From Muricea muricata (lineage: Eukaryota; Cnidaria; Anthozoa; Malacalcyonacea; Plexauridae): a stretch of 64,000 bases of DNA. The stretch covers positions 7,169,300-7,233,299 of the forward strand of contig OY979730.1 of the NCBI GenBank assembly GCA_963855995.1. Direction: 5' to 3'. Under the pieces are notes generated by a model. That model saw nothing but the letters and a program-made list of their open reading frames with translations. It did no database searches and was not told the origin of the DNA. Positions 1-52,545 of the stretch are shown in pieces; the stretch's first letter is position 1, and the number at the start of each line of letters is the position of its first letter. The translations under genes and the position numbers were made by a program.

Positions 1-48
1 GTTTCACTGCCTTATCATGAAAATATTTTAAAACTATTAACTAACTTC

Positions 49-945
49 TTGAAAAGAAGATGGAGTGCGCGGCCAGATGTGAAAAAAGCAGTTTGGGTTG
101 ATTACAACGAGATCTTAGAAGTTTGCAAGAGATATCTCACGATAGGAAATTTGACTAAGAGAGTAGAACCAAAGCATTTGGGTTGCTGAGCAAAATAAAA
201 GCTCCTATGTTTAATTTTTGCTCCTATGTTCATCAAGAACATAATGTTTAAAATGAAGATGATAACTGACCTTCTCCAAACGGAGGAGTTGGATGTTAAC
301 GGTGCCCTGTTGGCGATGCAAGAGACCAAAGACAGTCTTCAGGGAATTCGAAGAACTGAAAACGCCATTGATGACGAAGTCCAGGCTGCATGCCTGTTCG
401 CAAGTCAATTCAACGTTGACGCGGAAGCTGAATTTCAAAGGATTCATTGAACACGTGTTTCACCAAGACACCTGGATCCACATCCCGAAACCAAGACCAA
501 CAATATGTCTATGACTACGTTTTGTAGGAAAGAGGTTTTCCTTTTTCTCGACACAATAGTGGAGGTGTTATCAGCGAAGATAAATGGCCTTGAGGACTCA
601 TTTAAACCATCTATAGATGTCCTTGACCCAAATCTAATTCCAACAATCTACAAGGTGGTAAAACTAGCGAATCAGTTTCCAAGCGACATTCCCGACCAAG
701 AAGCGTTTCTAGCTGAGTTGGAGATTTTTAACGGGTATTACAACAAAGTGAAAGTGGAGAGGTGCGAAACAAAATTGACAATTCGTGATGCAGCGGAACT
801 AGCCATGAACACAAGAACGATTTGACAACCTGATGATTCTTTTTTGCGAAAGAGATATTGCTGACAAGCTTTCGATAGAAAAGGTGGTCGATAAATGGAC
901 AACAATAAGACATCGACGAATTATTCTTTCTAGCTTGATTGTTAC
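49..945 (+). pseudogene. hAT transposase relic (ZMYM1/THAP-like type)
   Basis: Degraded coding region of a hAT DNA transposase. One frame reads from about 49 through 825, with a TGA just after RIH at 448-450 and another stop near 187. Visible family features are a KRRWSAR segment near the start (typical RWS block before the catalytic region), an NVDAEAEFQRIH block followed after the stop by PRHLDP, and YRKE-like FCRKEVF. After a frame shift at about 821 comes FDNLMILFCERDIADKL, which resembles the C-terminal hAT dimerisation region. The usual ERxFS block is missing, so an internal piece has been lost. I infer a dead fragment, not a host gene. No TIR or target duplication was seen because the 5' side runs off the window. 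Family assignment is by motif recognition only. Confidence 0.6.
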
Positions 946-959
946 CATCGTCCACCTAC

Positions 960-1890
960 TGATTACTGTAACTGTCTCCCGCTCTCCGAGGCATAACTGA
1001 AACTCTTAACATTTGCACACAGTTTGAACAACCTATAGGCCAATGCCATAGACGTTCGATATCCAACATTTTATTGAAAGCCTATAATTTGAATATATAT
1101 CTTATTTACCGGCTACGCGGTCCGTACTGGAAAAATATTTTCCCGAGGTCTCTTGATTAGCTAAATTCGAATAATTTGTAACAACTGTGCAGACTGCAAT
1201 AATTTAGTTTGGGTTAAAGTTGTTAAATCATTGAAATATCATTTTCGTAAAAATTCTGTTTCCAGTTTTACTGGAACTTGAATTACCAAGCACACCCCCC
1301 TCTCTTTAAGCATTCAGCTTCTCTTTCACGTAAGTTACGTTTTCCAAACTAAGAACTTAAAACAGTTGAAAGTTGGTCAAAATGCTCCTCAGTATTTGGT
1401 CAAAATATCAGGACATCTGCCTCCCCAATATTCCTTCGCGACGTCCCTGTTTCTAGTTTTTTTAATTTCAGGTGCAGGCAGCCAGATTTGTGTGTAAATA
1501 TAGGAGTTTTTCAACCTTAGCAACCAGTTTTTGACCGGCTTTTCGCAGCTAGGTTTTGGAAAATATCTGCCAAATTATCCCCCATCTGGACACAAATTGA
1601 ACTTTTTTGCCTCGAAACAGTGGTTAAAACTGTTTTATAGGTGCAACAAGATGTAGAACAACAATTTATTTAAACTTTAAAGACTTGTCAAGTGTGTTTA
1701 TCTGATTTTTTCGAATACAAAAATAGCATTTTTGCTTACAAATACTCAATATTAAACATACCCAACCTAATCATGTATTCAAAACACAAAATTTAAAACG
1801 TCTTTGCCTTTGTTTTTACATAAAAACTTTGTGGGTGGGAAAAGTTTTTCTGATGTTTTCTCGATCTCTTGCTGTGAAAAGCCGACACTC
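960..1890. other. AT-rich non-coding stretch
   Basis: No credible ORF, RNA gene or terminal repeat was seen here. It lies between the hAT relic and the foldback at 1896. Short T-runs and a C-rich patch near 1297 are the only features. Confidence 0.5.
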
Positions 1891-1895
1891 TATAT

Positions 1896-2342
1896 GGCGC
1901 CAATGCTTATTTCGATTCCGTAGACGGTCTGATCACCTTCGAGATGGTCGAGCACCTCACTGATCTCGTTCCCAGACTGCTCTAGCTCATTTAGACGAAG
2001 TTCTATTACAAATACAAATTGTTTCGACGGTTTCCACCAAGCTCGTTGTTAGCTCAGTCGTCTTGGCGTATGGTTTCTAGTAGGACAGGCGGGAGTTCGA
2101 ATCTTGGCTGCAGCTCAATTATTTTTAAATACGTCAAACTTTTTTTTCTTCTTCAAATTTTTACGATTCGGGTTAGGGTTAGGTTTAAGGTGGGGGTCAG
2201 GGATTATTTATAATTATTTAAGATTTTAAAAAGCAAAATCTACGTTTCATCAGATACTCAGGCTTGCAAGCGAGATCAATGAGGTGCTAGACCATCTCGG
2301 AGGTGTCCGACGACCGTCTACAGAATCGAAATTTGCTGCGCC
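1896..2342. mobile_element. Foldback/MITE with tRNA-like core
   Basis: Imperfect terminal inverted repeats of about 75 bp: left arm 1896-1970 (contains TTTCGATTCCGTAGACGG) and right arm about 2270-2342, whose reverse complement contains TTTCGATTCTGTAGACGG and GAGATGGTCTAGCACCTCA. The centre holds a tRNA-like unit (2046-2113) and a short telomere-like run, GGGTTAGGGTTAGG, at 2169. A related but diverged copy without the right arm lies at 63226-63475. This is a non-autonomous element; superfamily unknown. Combining a pol III-like core with DNA-transposon-like inverted ends is unusual. Confidence 0.65.
2046..2113 (+). other. tRNA-like pol III box A/box B unit
   Basis: Contains TTAGCTCAGTCG (box A-like) and GAGTTCGAATC (box B-like) at tRNA spacing, about 70 bp overall, ending GGCTGC. 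The arms do not fold convincingly into a full cloverleaf by eye, and the unit is embedded in the foldback at 1896-2342. I therefore call it a tRNA-derived SINE-like head and not a working tRNA gene. Confidence 0.5.
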
Positions 2343-2554
2343 AATGGATACGCAACCATACATCCAGTTCTTAAATTTCACCCCTCTCCCCCCCCCGCCC
2401 ATTAGCAAGCTTCAATTTGTCCCTTACATTTGACTGAACTTACCTTACGATGCCCCCTCTATTCTTTTTTCTCGATCTATGGTTTTGACCGGAACATCTC
2501 TCTTCTGCAGAGGCTTTTGAAAAACTAGCTTCTATAAATGAATGCGTTACACTG

Positions 2555-2616
2555 CAACCTCGATCCCACGGCCTTTTCTTGAATTGGGGAAGTGAAAAGG
2601 CCCTGGCATCGGCTGG
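2555..2616. repeat. 62-bp palindromic mini-foldback (copy 1)
   Basis: The sequence starts CAACCTCGATCCCACGGCC and ends GGCCCTGGCATCGGCTGG with a 12-bp centre, so the two halves pair (GGCCTTTTC against GAAAAGGCC). A second copy in the opposite orientation is at 7292-7353. The end motif CAACCTCG is shared with the longer TIR element at 7535-8550, suggesting one family. The rest of 2343-2790 shows nothing else. Confidence 0.6.
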
Positions 2617-2795
2617 TGTATTTTGTAATCCCATTGGCTCATTCAAACTCATTTAAGAGTATAATTTATTCATAAAATACAACTGAAGAGAGATTTAAAT
2701 CATTTAAACCCTTTGCTTAGTTTGTTTATGTAGATTTAAATCACTTATTCGGCTGACTCTTAACACTCTTCGTATAAAGTCATATACGTAGAATA

Positions 2796-2972
2796 TGTTG
2801 GAAATGGACTTTACAGACACTCAACTATTACTGCATGCTAATATAAAGTACTCAGCACGGACATTAATATTGCGGGCGTTTGTATTGCGGGCGCCTGTAT
2901 AGATAAAACATACATTAAAACGTATATTTATAGTATTTCTGCTGTGTTTTATATTTCTTTGTAAAATCAACA
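2796..2972 (+). repeat. Copia 5' LTR
   Basis: 177-bp direct repeat starting TGTTGG and ending TCAACA, matching 6738-6930 apart from substitutions and a short deletion. It is preceded by target duplication GAATA. Confidence 0.92.
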
Positions 2973-2986
2973 GGTTATGGGCCCAG
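2973..2986 (+). promoter_or_regulatory. Copia primer binding site (initiator tRNA-Met anticodon region)
   Basis: GGTTATGGGCCCAG directly follows the 5' LTR. It is complementary to the anticodon stem-loop of initiator methionine tRNA, the half-tRNA priming arrangement known from Copia elements. Confidence 0.8.
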
Positions 2987-3045
2987 ACATCGCCAAACTG
3001 TGAAGTGACCGTGAATAAAGTTATTATAGTGTATGTTGTATCACA

Positions 3046-3600
3046 ATGGCCCAGGAAGACAAATTATCAATCGATAAACTCGAAGGTGCGAAGAATTGGC
3101 AAATATGGAAATATCAGATGACAGCAATTTTGGAAGCTAGAGAACTTTATGGCCATGTTGATGAAACACTTACTCACCCAAGTGCATCGGATGGCAGTTT
3201 TGGAGCGATCGCGTCGTTTGAAAAAGCTCAAAAGAAGACAAAAGCTCTCATAGTTACGTCTATTAAGTCGGATCTTATTTACCTTATAACCGAATGCAAA
3301 ACACCAAAAGAAATATGGGATACGTTAAAGCAACGCTTTGAACGAGATACGGTTGCGAACAAATTATTTTTGAAGCAAAGATTCTTCTCCCTGAAAATGA
3401 ACGAGTCTGATTCTTCATTCAAGCATAGTTAAACGAGGAAGAAAAACGCAAGCAAAGTAAGAGTAAAACAGGCGGTGGTGGTGGAGCTGACGATGGTGAA
3501 TCTGCACTGAAACATAGAAAGTTAGATCGAAGGCCTGTCAAGTGTTACGGGTGTGGAGAAGAAGGTCATCTTATCCGAAATTGCGCGCAGAAAAAGAAGA
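3046..3600 (+). pseudogene. Copia gag remnant with CCHC knuckle
   Basis: The ORF from 3046 begins MAQEDKLSIDKLEGAKNWQI, a typical Copia gag N-terminus, and continues through TPKEIWDTLKQRFERDT to a stop at 3430-3432. The central gag region is then missing, and a later frame carries a zinc knuckle CYGCGEEGHLIRNC (C-X2-C-X4-H-X4-C) near 3542-3583. Gag would form the particle and bind RNA. Premature truncation and an internal deletion show it is non-functional. Confidence 0.85.
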
Positions 3601-3731
3601 AACAGCATAGACGAAATAAAAATCAAGGGAAATTTGATAAATCGTCAAAGTATAATGCTGCACCTGCTCGTGGGAACTCTGATAAGAATGATGATTCTTG
3701 TGACAATGTTTTTGCTGTAGGACTAAGTGTT

Positions 3732-6715
3732 ATGAAAGGAGACGACTGCTGGATTATCGACTCAGGCGCATCTCAACACATGACTTCAAATCGTGACCTA
3801 TTGATGAACTATCAAGAGTTTTCAGAGCCAGAACCAGTTGTTCTCGGGGATGGTCGATCTTTGCATGCTTTTGGGACGGGTGAAATATGCATTACAACGT
3901 TTCTTGGTCCTAAAGAGAAAGATGAACGAAAATCGACGATGGCCAAAATATTGTATATACCAAAGTTGGCCGCAAGTCTATTTAGCGCTGGAGCAGCCGC
4001 TATGAAAGAAAAAGTTGTGCAATTTGGACATACACTTTGCTGGATCAAGGACTCTCAAGGGAAGGTTGTAGCAAGAGGCCGTCTTGTTGGAAACATGTAT
4101 CGTCTGGACTGCAGAATTGAAAGGCAAGAACAAGCGTCAGTTGAAGAACGATCAAGTGATAAACTAAATCTGTGGCATCAAAGGATGGCTCACTTGAACG
4201 CCGGCCACATGAAGACGATGGTTTCAAGAGAGATGTTGACAGGTGTTGATATACCTGAAACCGGAAAGCTCGACTTTTGTGAAGCCTGTGCCGAGGGAAA
4301 ATCGCACCGTGCACCCTTCAAACCAGTGGGAGAAGTACAATCAAAGAAAAGATTAGAGCTTGTTCACAGATGACATTCATTGATGACTTTTCTAGATGCA
4401 TAACCGTTTATCCCATTACACAGAAATCGGAAGTGTTAGACAAGTTTAAAGAATGGGAGGCAGTAGTGACAAATCAAGCTGACTGCAAAATTAAAACTTT
4501 ACGGACAGATAACGGGGTGAATATATGTCTGCTGAATTTCAAAATTTCCTCAAAGAGAAAGGAATTTATCACGAAAGAACTGTACCACATTCACCACAAC
4601 AGAACGGTATCGCCGAAAGAATGAACAGGACCCTTCAGGAAGCAGCTTTATCAATGATCTTACATGCAGGATTATCTAAGAATTTCTGGGCAGAAGCAGT
4701 CTGTTCAGCAGCATACATAAGGAATAGAGTTATCACAACAGCAACTGGAGTTACTCCATATGAGCGATGGTATGGTAAGAAACCGGATACTATTCAAATT
4801 TCCGTGTTTTTGGTTGCACTGCCTGTGCTCATGTACCAGATTCCTCACGTCAGTAGTTCGATCAGTGAAGATGCGATTCGTTGGCTATAGTCTTACCCAG
4901 AAGGGGTATCGATTGTGCGATGAGAACAAAAGAAAGATCTTTATCCGTCGAGATGTTATCTTCAATGAAACTGAATTCGGACGTACGAGCAGAGTACAAT
5001 TGGAGGTCGAAGAAGAGAATGATGAGTGCTCTGAGGAAGAATCAGCTAAGAGGAAGTCATCTGATATTAGATGTTCAGCGCGAGAGAGAAAGCCACCAGT
5101 TTATTATCATGATGAATACGCTGGCGTCACGACAGCAAAGCATACAGCCCTCTTTGTAACAGAAGTTGAAGAGCCGACAACGTTGAAGAAAGCTCTCGAA
5201 AGTGATCATGCAGAAAATTGGAAGGCAGCTGCAGATTCGGAATATCAATCTCTACTGGAAAATGAAACCAGGGAGCTTGTCGAACTTCCACGTGGACGAA
5301 AGGCAATTACCTGCAGATGGGTATTTAAAGTAAAACATGATGAAAATGGACAGGTCGAACGGTTTAAAGGACGCCTCGTAGCGAAAGGCTGTCTTCAAAA
5401 ATTCGGGGTCGAATTTGATGAAACATTTTCACCTGTTGTTCGCTTCGCATCTATCTGAGCTCTTTTGGCATTTGCTGTTTCCAGAAATATGCTTATTCAT
5501 CAAATGGATGTTGTTACCGCTTTCCTATAAATGGAACACTTGACGAAGATATTTATATGGAGCAGCCAGAAGGTTATGTTGTTCCCGGAAAAGAAAATCT
5601 TGTATGCCACCTGAAGAAATCTCTCTACGGACTGAAACAGAGTCCACGATGCTGGAACAAGTCGTTCAAGGAATTCATGATGTCTCAAGGATTTCAGCAA
5701 AGTGCCGCTGATCCGTATGTCTTCATTCGGAATGTCAATGGGCAACTCGCCATAGTTGCTGTCCACGTCGACGATCTGATACTTTTAACCGAAACCGAGC
5801 AAGAAATGATCGATATGAAGGCTAGTCTCGCAGCTCGTTTTAAGATGAAAGATATGGGCAAGCTCCATTATTGTCTTGGAATAAACATCAAAACTATGGA
5901 CGGTGTTTTGCAAATGAGCCAAGAGCAGTATATCAAGAAGATATTAAACAAGTACAAGTTACAAGATCGTAAACCTGTATCGACACCGATGGATGTAAAT
6001 GTGAAGCTGATGAAAGATGATGGTTACAGCAAACCAGTAGATCCTGTTGCTTACCAATCCATGGTTGGAAGCCTGATCTATGCAGCAATTGCTACTAGAC
6101 CCGACATCGCTCAAGCAGTTGGTACCTTAGCAAAGTTCAACTCGTTCCCCAATGAAGCACATCTTACTGCTGTCAAACGAGTATTTCGCTACCTCAAGGG
6201 AACAGTTAAACTACATCTCCAAACGAAGCAAGTGATAAAAGCAGGAAAGGATATTCTGATGCTGATTGGAAAGCGGATTCAGAAGATCGAAGATCTACGT
6301 CTGGCAACGTATTTGTAATGTCCAATGGTGCCATTAGCTGGGCGCGGCAAACCAGAAGCAACCTACGGTAGCACTATCAACTGCTGAAGCAGAATACATC
6401 GCTCTTTGCTTAGCAACTCAAGAAAGGGTATGGTTACGACAACTGAATAAAGATTTGCAAATAGATTGTTCGAGTCCAACCATTATTCACGAGGACAATC
6501 AAGGAACAATTGCAATGTCAAAGAACCCTGTTTTACATAAGCGTACAAAGCATATCGATATTAAATTCCATTTTGTTCGAGAAAAAATTCACGATAAAAC
6601 AATCGAACTGAAGTATTGTTCTACACATGAAATGGCCGCCGATATTTTCACGAAGCCTTTACCACGACGACAGTTTGAAAGTCTTCGAGCAAGGCTTGGA
6701 CTTTACCTTGTGTAG
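3732..6715 (+). pseudogene. Copia pol remnant (PR-IN-RT-RH)
   Basis: Protease motif DSGASQHM lies at about 3760. The pre-integrase block LWHQRMAHLN and the CEAC/H zinc-binding region lie near 4170-4300. The integrase core starts MTFIDDFSR at 4370 after a small deletion and frame change, continues LRTDNG at 4499, shifts frame in a G-run, then reads HSPQQNGIAERMNRTLQEAA. RT follows with WVFKVKHDENG (about 5320), LYGLKQSPRCW (about 5620) and VHVDDL in place of the usual YVDDL. RNase H shows EDNQGTIAMSKNP and HIDIKFHFVRE before the 3' LTR. Frame changes near 4371, 4510, 4800, 5458 and 6318 make it inactive. Confidence 0.92.
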
Positions 6716-6737
6716 TAATATGCTGAGTGAGTGGGAG

Positions 6738-6930
6738 TGTTGGAAATGGACTTTACAGACACTCAACTATTACTGCATGCTAATATACTGTAAAGTACCG
6801 AGCACGGACATTAATATTGCGGGCGTTTGTATTGCGGGCGCTTGTGTACGTTCTTGTTCTTTTCGTATTAAAACATATATTTCTAGTATTTCTGCTGTGT
6901 TTTGGTCGTTATTTCTTTGTAAAATCAACA
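6738..6930 (+). repeat. Copia 3' LTR
   Basis: 193-bp partner of the LTR at 2796-2972, with the same termini. It is followed by target duplication GAATA at 6931-6935. Confidence 0.92.
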
Positions 6931-7291
6931 GAATATCCGTATGCATCATTATCGGAATTTGATGAAAGTATAGGGACAACTTCTGCATGTTATCAGCTCA
7001 AACACGGTAATCTTCTAAACAAGTTTTAACTGTATTATACCTACTAAGCACTTACTCAACCAAGTTTAACATATTACTTTATTTCATTGGGCATTGTAAT
7101 GTCATATATACAGCCGAAGATGTAGAGCCGGCTATAGTCCATAGAAGGCTGCTTTTATAGGAAGTTATTTATCATAAAGCTAGCTGTAGAACGTTAAAAA
7201 TTACTTCTCTGATTTATTATTTATGCAAACACGCGCAGAGACCACAGAAATTAACATATTTATACACCGAGATATTCTGGGTGTCATGTGA

Positions 7292-7353
7292 CCAGCCGAT
7301 GCCAAGGCCTTTTCCCTTCCCTAATTTAAGAAAAGGCCCTGGGATCGAGGTTG
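7292..7353. repeat. 62-bp palindromic mini-foldback (copy 2)
   Basis: Starts CCAGCCGATGCCAAGGCC and ends GGCCCTGGGATCGAGGTTG, the reverse orientation of the copy at 2555-2616. The two halves pair through GGCCTTTTC and GAAAAGGCC. It abuts the small MITE at 7356. Confidence 0.6.
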
Positions 7354-7355
7354 CG

Positions 7356-7449
7356 TTACACTGCACTTTACATGGATGGCGGGCTTGCAATACTTCTGGG
7401 CAAAGGATAGAGGAAGTATTGTGGGTCCGCCAGGTAAAGTGCACTGTAA
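7356..7449. mobile_element. 94-bp MITE with about 35-bp inverted ends
   Basis: The left end TTACACTGCACTTTACATGG matches the reverse complement of the right end, TTACAGTGCACTTTACCTGG. Pairing continues inward through GGCGG and AATACTTC. There is almost no loop. No clear target duplication was seen. Superfamily unknown. Confidence 0.6.
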
Positions 7450-7534
7450 TGTATTCACTTATATTTTTTTGAAAAGCCGGAACGTAGCGCCAATTTTTGA
7501 CTTGAAAATTCGAGGGGTTATTGCCACTGATTAT

Positions 7535-8550
7535 CAACCTCGTCCCCAGGGTTATCTTTGTCGGCGCGGTGAGGAATTAGATGACCCTGGTAAAGGCTGT
7601 AAAAATCTCCAAGATTCTTGGAGATTTTGAGCATGCGCCGTCAGTGAATAATGTGGCGCTGACTCAAGTTACCACTGGCACAGAGCATGTCGCGTAACTT
7701 ATTGCGATTTAAGTCACGCTGGTGGCTGGCTCACGATCCAAGACACTTCACAATTGGGACTGTATTTTTTGTTATATTTATTAAGTACAAATATTTACAC
7801 TTGTTTAGTGCACGTCGTTTTTTAATGTTTGATATTATTCAGAAGTACCCAACACACTTGCGTTTCATCAATTCACTCACTTCTATGCGACTCACGCGCT
7901 CCACAATGCGAACTCAACCAACACACACAACTATATCCATACCACCTAACCCACATTCACTTTTAACCTCTATTTATACTATCAGAACAAGAATACATAT
8001 TTTACTACCCACAAGTTCCTTTACGTAAATGGAACATGTTTACTGATATATTTGTTCTATTCTGTGGTTCATAATCTCACCACAATCTACCACACCATCC
8101 CAAGTCGTGGCCGTGACGTCCTTATGTGGGATTGGGTGTTACCATTACAAGGCAAAATTTATGTCCCATCACGTTTTCATGCATGCTACTATATGATTAC
8201 GATGTTTTATCTATATATTTTTAACACATAACACATAAACCTTTTACGACAGAGCATTAGCGTGCAAATTTGCACAATGTATACAGAAATTTACGCTCAC
8301 ATAAAAACAATATTTAAAAGAACCACAAAACCAACCACAAGTTGTATATAGAAACCCCAACCTAATAAATGTGCAGAAAACAGGAAGTAATAGTATGTAT
8401 AACGAAATGTCGTTAAACCAATCACATTTATTGTCACAAACCCTGGCTGGTGGAATGTGTTAACCAATGAACAAGGAGATTAGGACAGCCTTTACCAGGG
8501 TCATCTATTTCCTCACCGCGCCGACAAAGATGACCCTGGGGACGAGGTTG
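7535..8550. mobile_element. 1-kb TIR element immediately upstream of AGPAT5
   Basis: The ends are inverted repeats of about 64 bp: the left begins CAACCTCGTCCCCAGGG and the right ends CCCTGGGGACGAGGTTG, with only a few mismatches over the rest (through GGCGCGGTGAGGAA). A possible 2-bp AT flank occurs on each side. The interior is AT-rich and has no transposase, so it is non-autonomous. It shares the CAACCTCG end with the 62-bp foldbacks. It stops only 264 bp before the AGPAT5 start codon, so it may overlap that gene's promoter or 5' leader. Confidence 0.7.
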
Positions 8551-8814
8551 ATGTTTTCCAGTATAGGTCAGTGCTCCAGGTGTTGTTGAGCTCAGCGGTC
8601 GCAACTAATCGGAATTGTGATTGCAATTCAGCTAATTCTGAGGTATGTAACTACATAAAATACATACGCAGTTATACGCAGTTGATTGGGGTAAAATACA
8701 TGTGGTCATGTGGAGTTGATTGGGTGGGGTATGATTTTGTAGTCACAACAACGTTTTTACCAGTGGTTTTTACATGGAATGAAAAGTTTTTTAACCATAT
8801 TTGGGAGAAGAGGA

Positions 8815-50723
<41,909 letters not shown>

Positions 50724-51398
50724 TGACATGCATCTATGTTACTACACTAGATGTTAAGATGTAGGTTTCCGTAATGGTTATATGATATGTCGCAAGGTAT
50801 ATAACCTATTTACAATATATCATTTCTAAGGTGGTTTTGTTCACAAACTTTATCCAGTTATTTATTCTTTATAAACTGGACATAGCGCGCAATGTATAGA
50901 AATTCCGTCTTAATCATATTCAATCATATTCAATCTCATTCAACTGCATGTGCACCACATACACAAACGTGATCAAACAAGACGTCTGCGAAGATGTTCA
51001 CTCCACCTGATGAAAATAGAATTGCTAGAAGTAGCTCGCTATTGCACGCGGCAAAAAGAGCGCGCATGAGAATCCTGGGAGCGAGCGACTTCTGCCTCTT
51101 GCAAGCTTTTCAATTTTACTCTGGCGCGAAAACCAATTGAAATCATGTTGAATGTTGCGTGCTCACGAAATACCAACACAACGCCAAAAAAAACCTTTTA
51201 AATACGCCTCAAACGCATTTTTGTTGTCGCTGGTAACCCAGCTTGTCGATTCCATTATTTACACCCGTTTTAAAAACCACGCGATCGGGCCTAAAGTAGC
51301 CTGAGGCTGAGTGAAATGTCAGTCATATCGCGAAGCTCAAATCGTTTAAATTTTAGACTTTAGTGTTTTTGTCGATTGATATGCTTTGTGTTTTTCCA
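50724..51398. other. AGPAT5 3' flank without recognised features
   Basis: AT-rich, presumably 3' UTR then intergenic. A short direct repeat (AATCATATTCAATCATATTC) lies near 50921. Confidence 0.45.
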
Positions 51399-52545
51399 GA
51401 GGATACACTGATTAGCGATGAATTCTATTAAAACTTAGACAATGGTAAATTAAGCGGAGTTGTTTTTCTAGACATTCGGAAGGCATTTGACTCTGTGGAT
51501 CACAAAATCTTACTATGTAAAATGAAACACAATTTGGGCTGAGAAATGACTGGTTTGCATCATATTTAGCTAACAGAGAACAAGTCTGTGATATTAATGG
51601 CAGTATTTCATCTCCGAAAATTATCAAAACTGGTGTTCCGCTGGTTTTATTCTTGGACCACTTCTTTTCTTACTCTATATAAATGATCTGCCCGATTGCC
51701 TTCATTACACCACTCCCTGTTTATATGCGGATGATACTCAGATAATTGCTTCTTCAAATGATTATGCAGAACTTATTGATAGCCTTAATTTTGATCTAAA
51801 TATATCAGCGAATGGCTTGCAGAAAATAAACTACAACATCACCCCACCAAGACAAAAGTAATGATTATTGGATCATCTTATAACCTTAATGATAAGGTTT
51901 ATGACTATCTCGTAATGTTAAATAGTAAAGCGATGTCCCGGACAGATTCCTTTGAGTGTGTAGGAGTGTTGATTGATGAAAAAATGAGTTGGGATTTACA
52001 TGTCGAAAAGACGTGCAAAAAGGTTGGGGGTAGGATTGCTGTTATGAAACGAATTAAGCCATTTGTTCCCAATGGTATTCTGCAATCAATCTATAATGCC
52101 ATGATACAACCATATTTTGATTACTGCTCCCCCTTGTGGGGAAATTGTTCTGCCTATTTGAAAGAAAAACTTCAACGATTTCAAAATCGAGCGGGAAGGA
52201 TAATTTCCGGTGCTAATTATGAAATTAATTCTGCTGACGTTCTCGAATCTCTTGGGTGGCAAACATTAGAGGAAAGACGTAAACGTAACAAGTCGATATT
52301 AATGTACAGAATCTTAAATAATCGTGCTGCACCTATTTTGAAAGAGCAATTTACTAGGTGTGGCGACTTACCAGAAAATTATAATCTGAGAAGCAGAAGA
52401 ACTGATTTGATTCTTCCAAACCCAAAAAGAGACTATCTTAAAAAAAGCTTTAAGTATAGTGGGGCAAAATTATGGAATAGCCTCTCCACGGAAGCAAAAC
52501 TGGCCACATCCGAATATGCATTTATAACATCAATCGATAATTATA
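51399..52545 (+). pseudogene. LINE RT and C-terminal region, split by mariner
   Basis: Broken RT frames give VVFLDIRKAFDSVDHKIL near 51470 and LYADDTQIIASS near 51722 (YADD box). 51861-52543 is then open: ECVGVLIDEKMSWDLHVEKT, PYFDYCSPLWGNC, LKEKLQRFQNRAGRIISGAN and RRTDLILPNPKRDYLKKSF, typical of the Jockey/CR1-type C-terminus. It is cut by a mariner-like element at TA 52544. The 3' part resumes at 54421. Confidence 0.85.

Larger units (their letters stand above)
2796..6930 (+). mobile_element. Ty1/Copia LTR retrotransposon, degraded
   Basis: A full-length but broken Copia element. The LTRs at 2796-2972 and 6738-6930 both begin TGTTGGAAATGGAC and end AAAATCAACA. The 5-bp target duplication GAATA is present on both sides (2791-2795 and 6931-6935). 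A primer site follows the 5' LTR and a purine-rich GAGTGGGAG precedes the 3' LTR. Internally the domain order gag, zinc knuckle, protease, integrase, reverse transcriptase, RNase H is Copia-type. The LTRs differ by several indels (177 versus 193 bp) and the ORF has many frameshifts, so it is an old, inactive insertion. Confidence 0.95.

Noticed and set aside
2046..2113. Functional tRNA gene
   Set aside because: Box A and B words are present but no good acceptor or anticodon stems, and it is embedded in a repeat with a diverged second copy.
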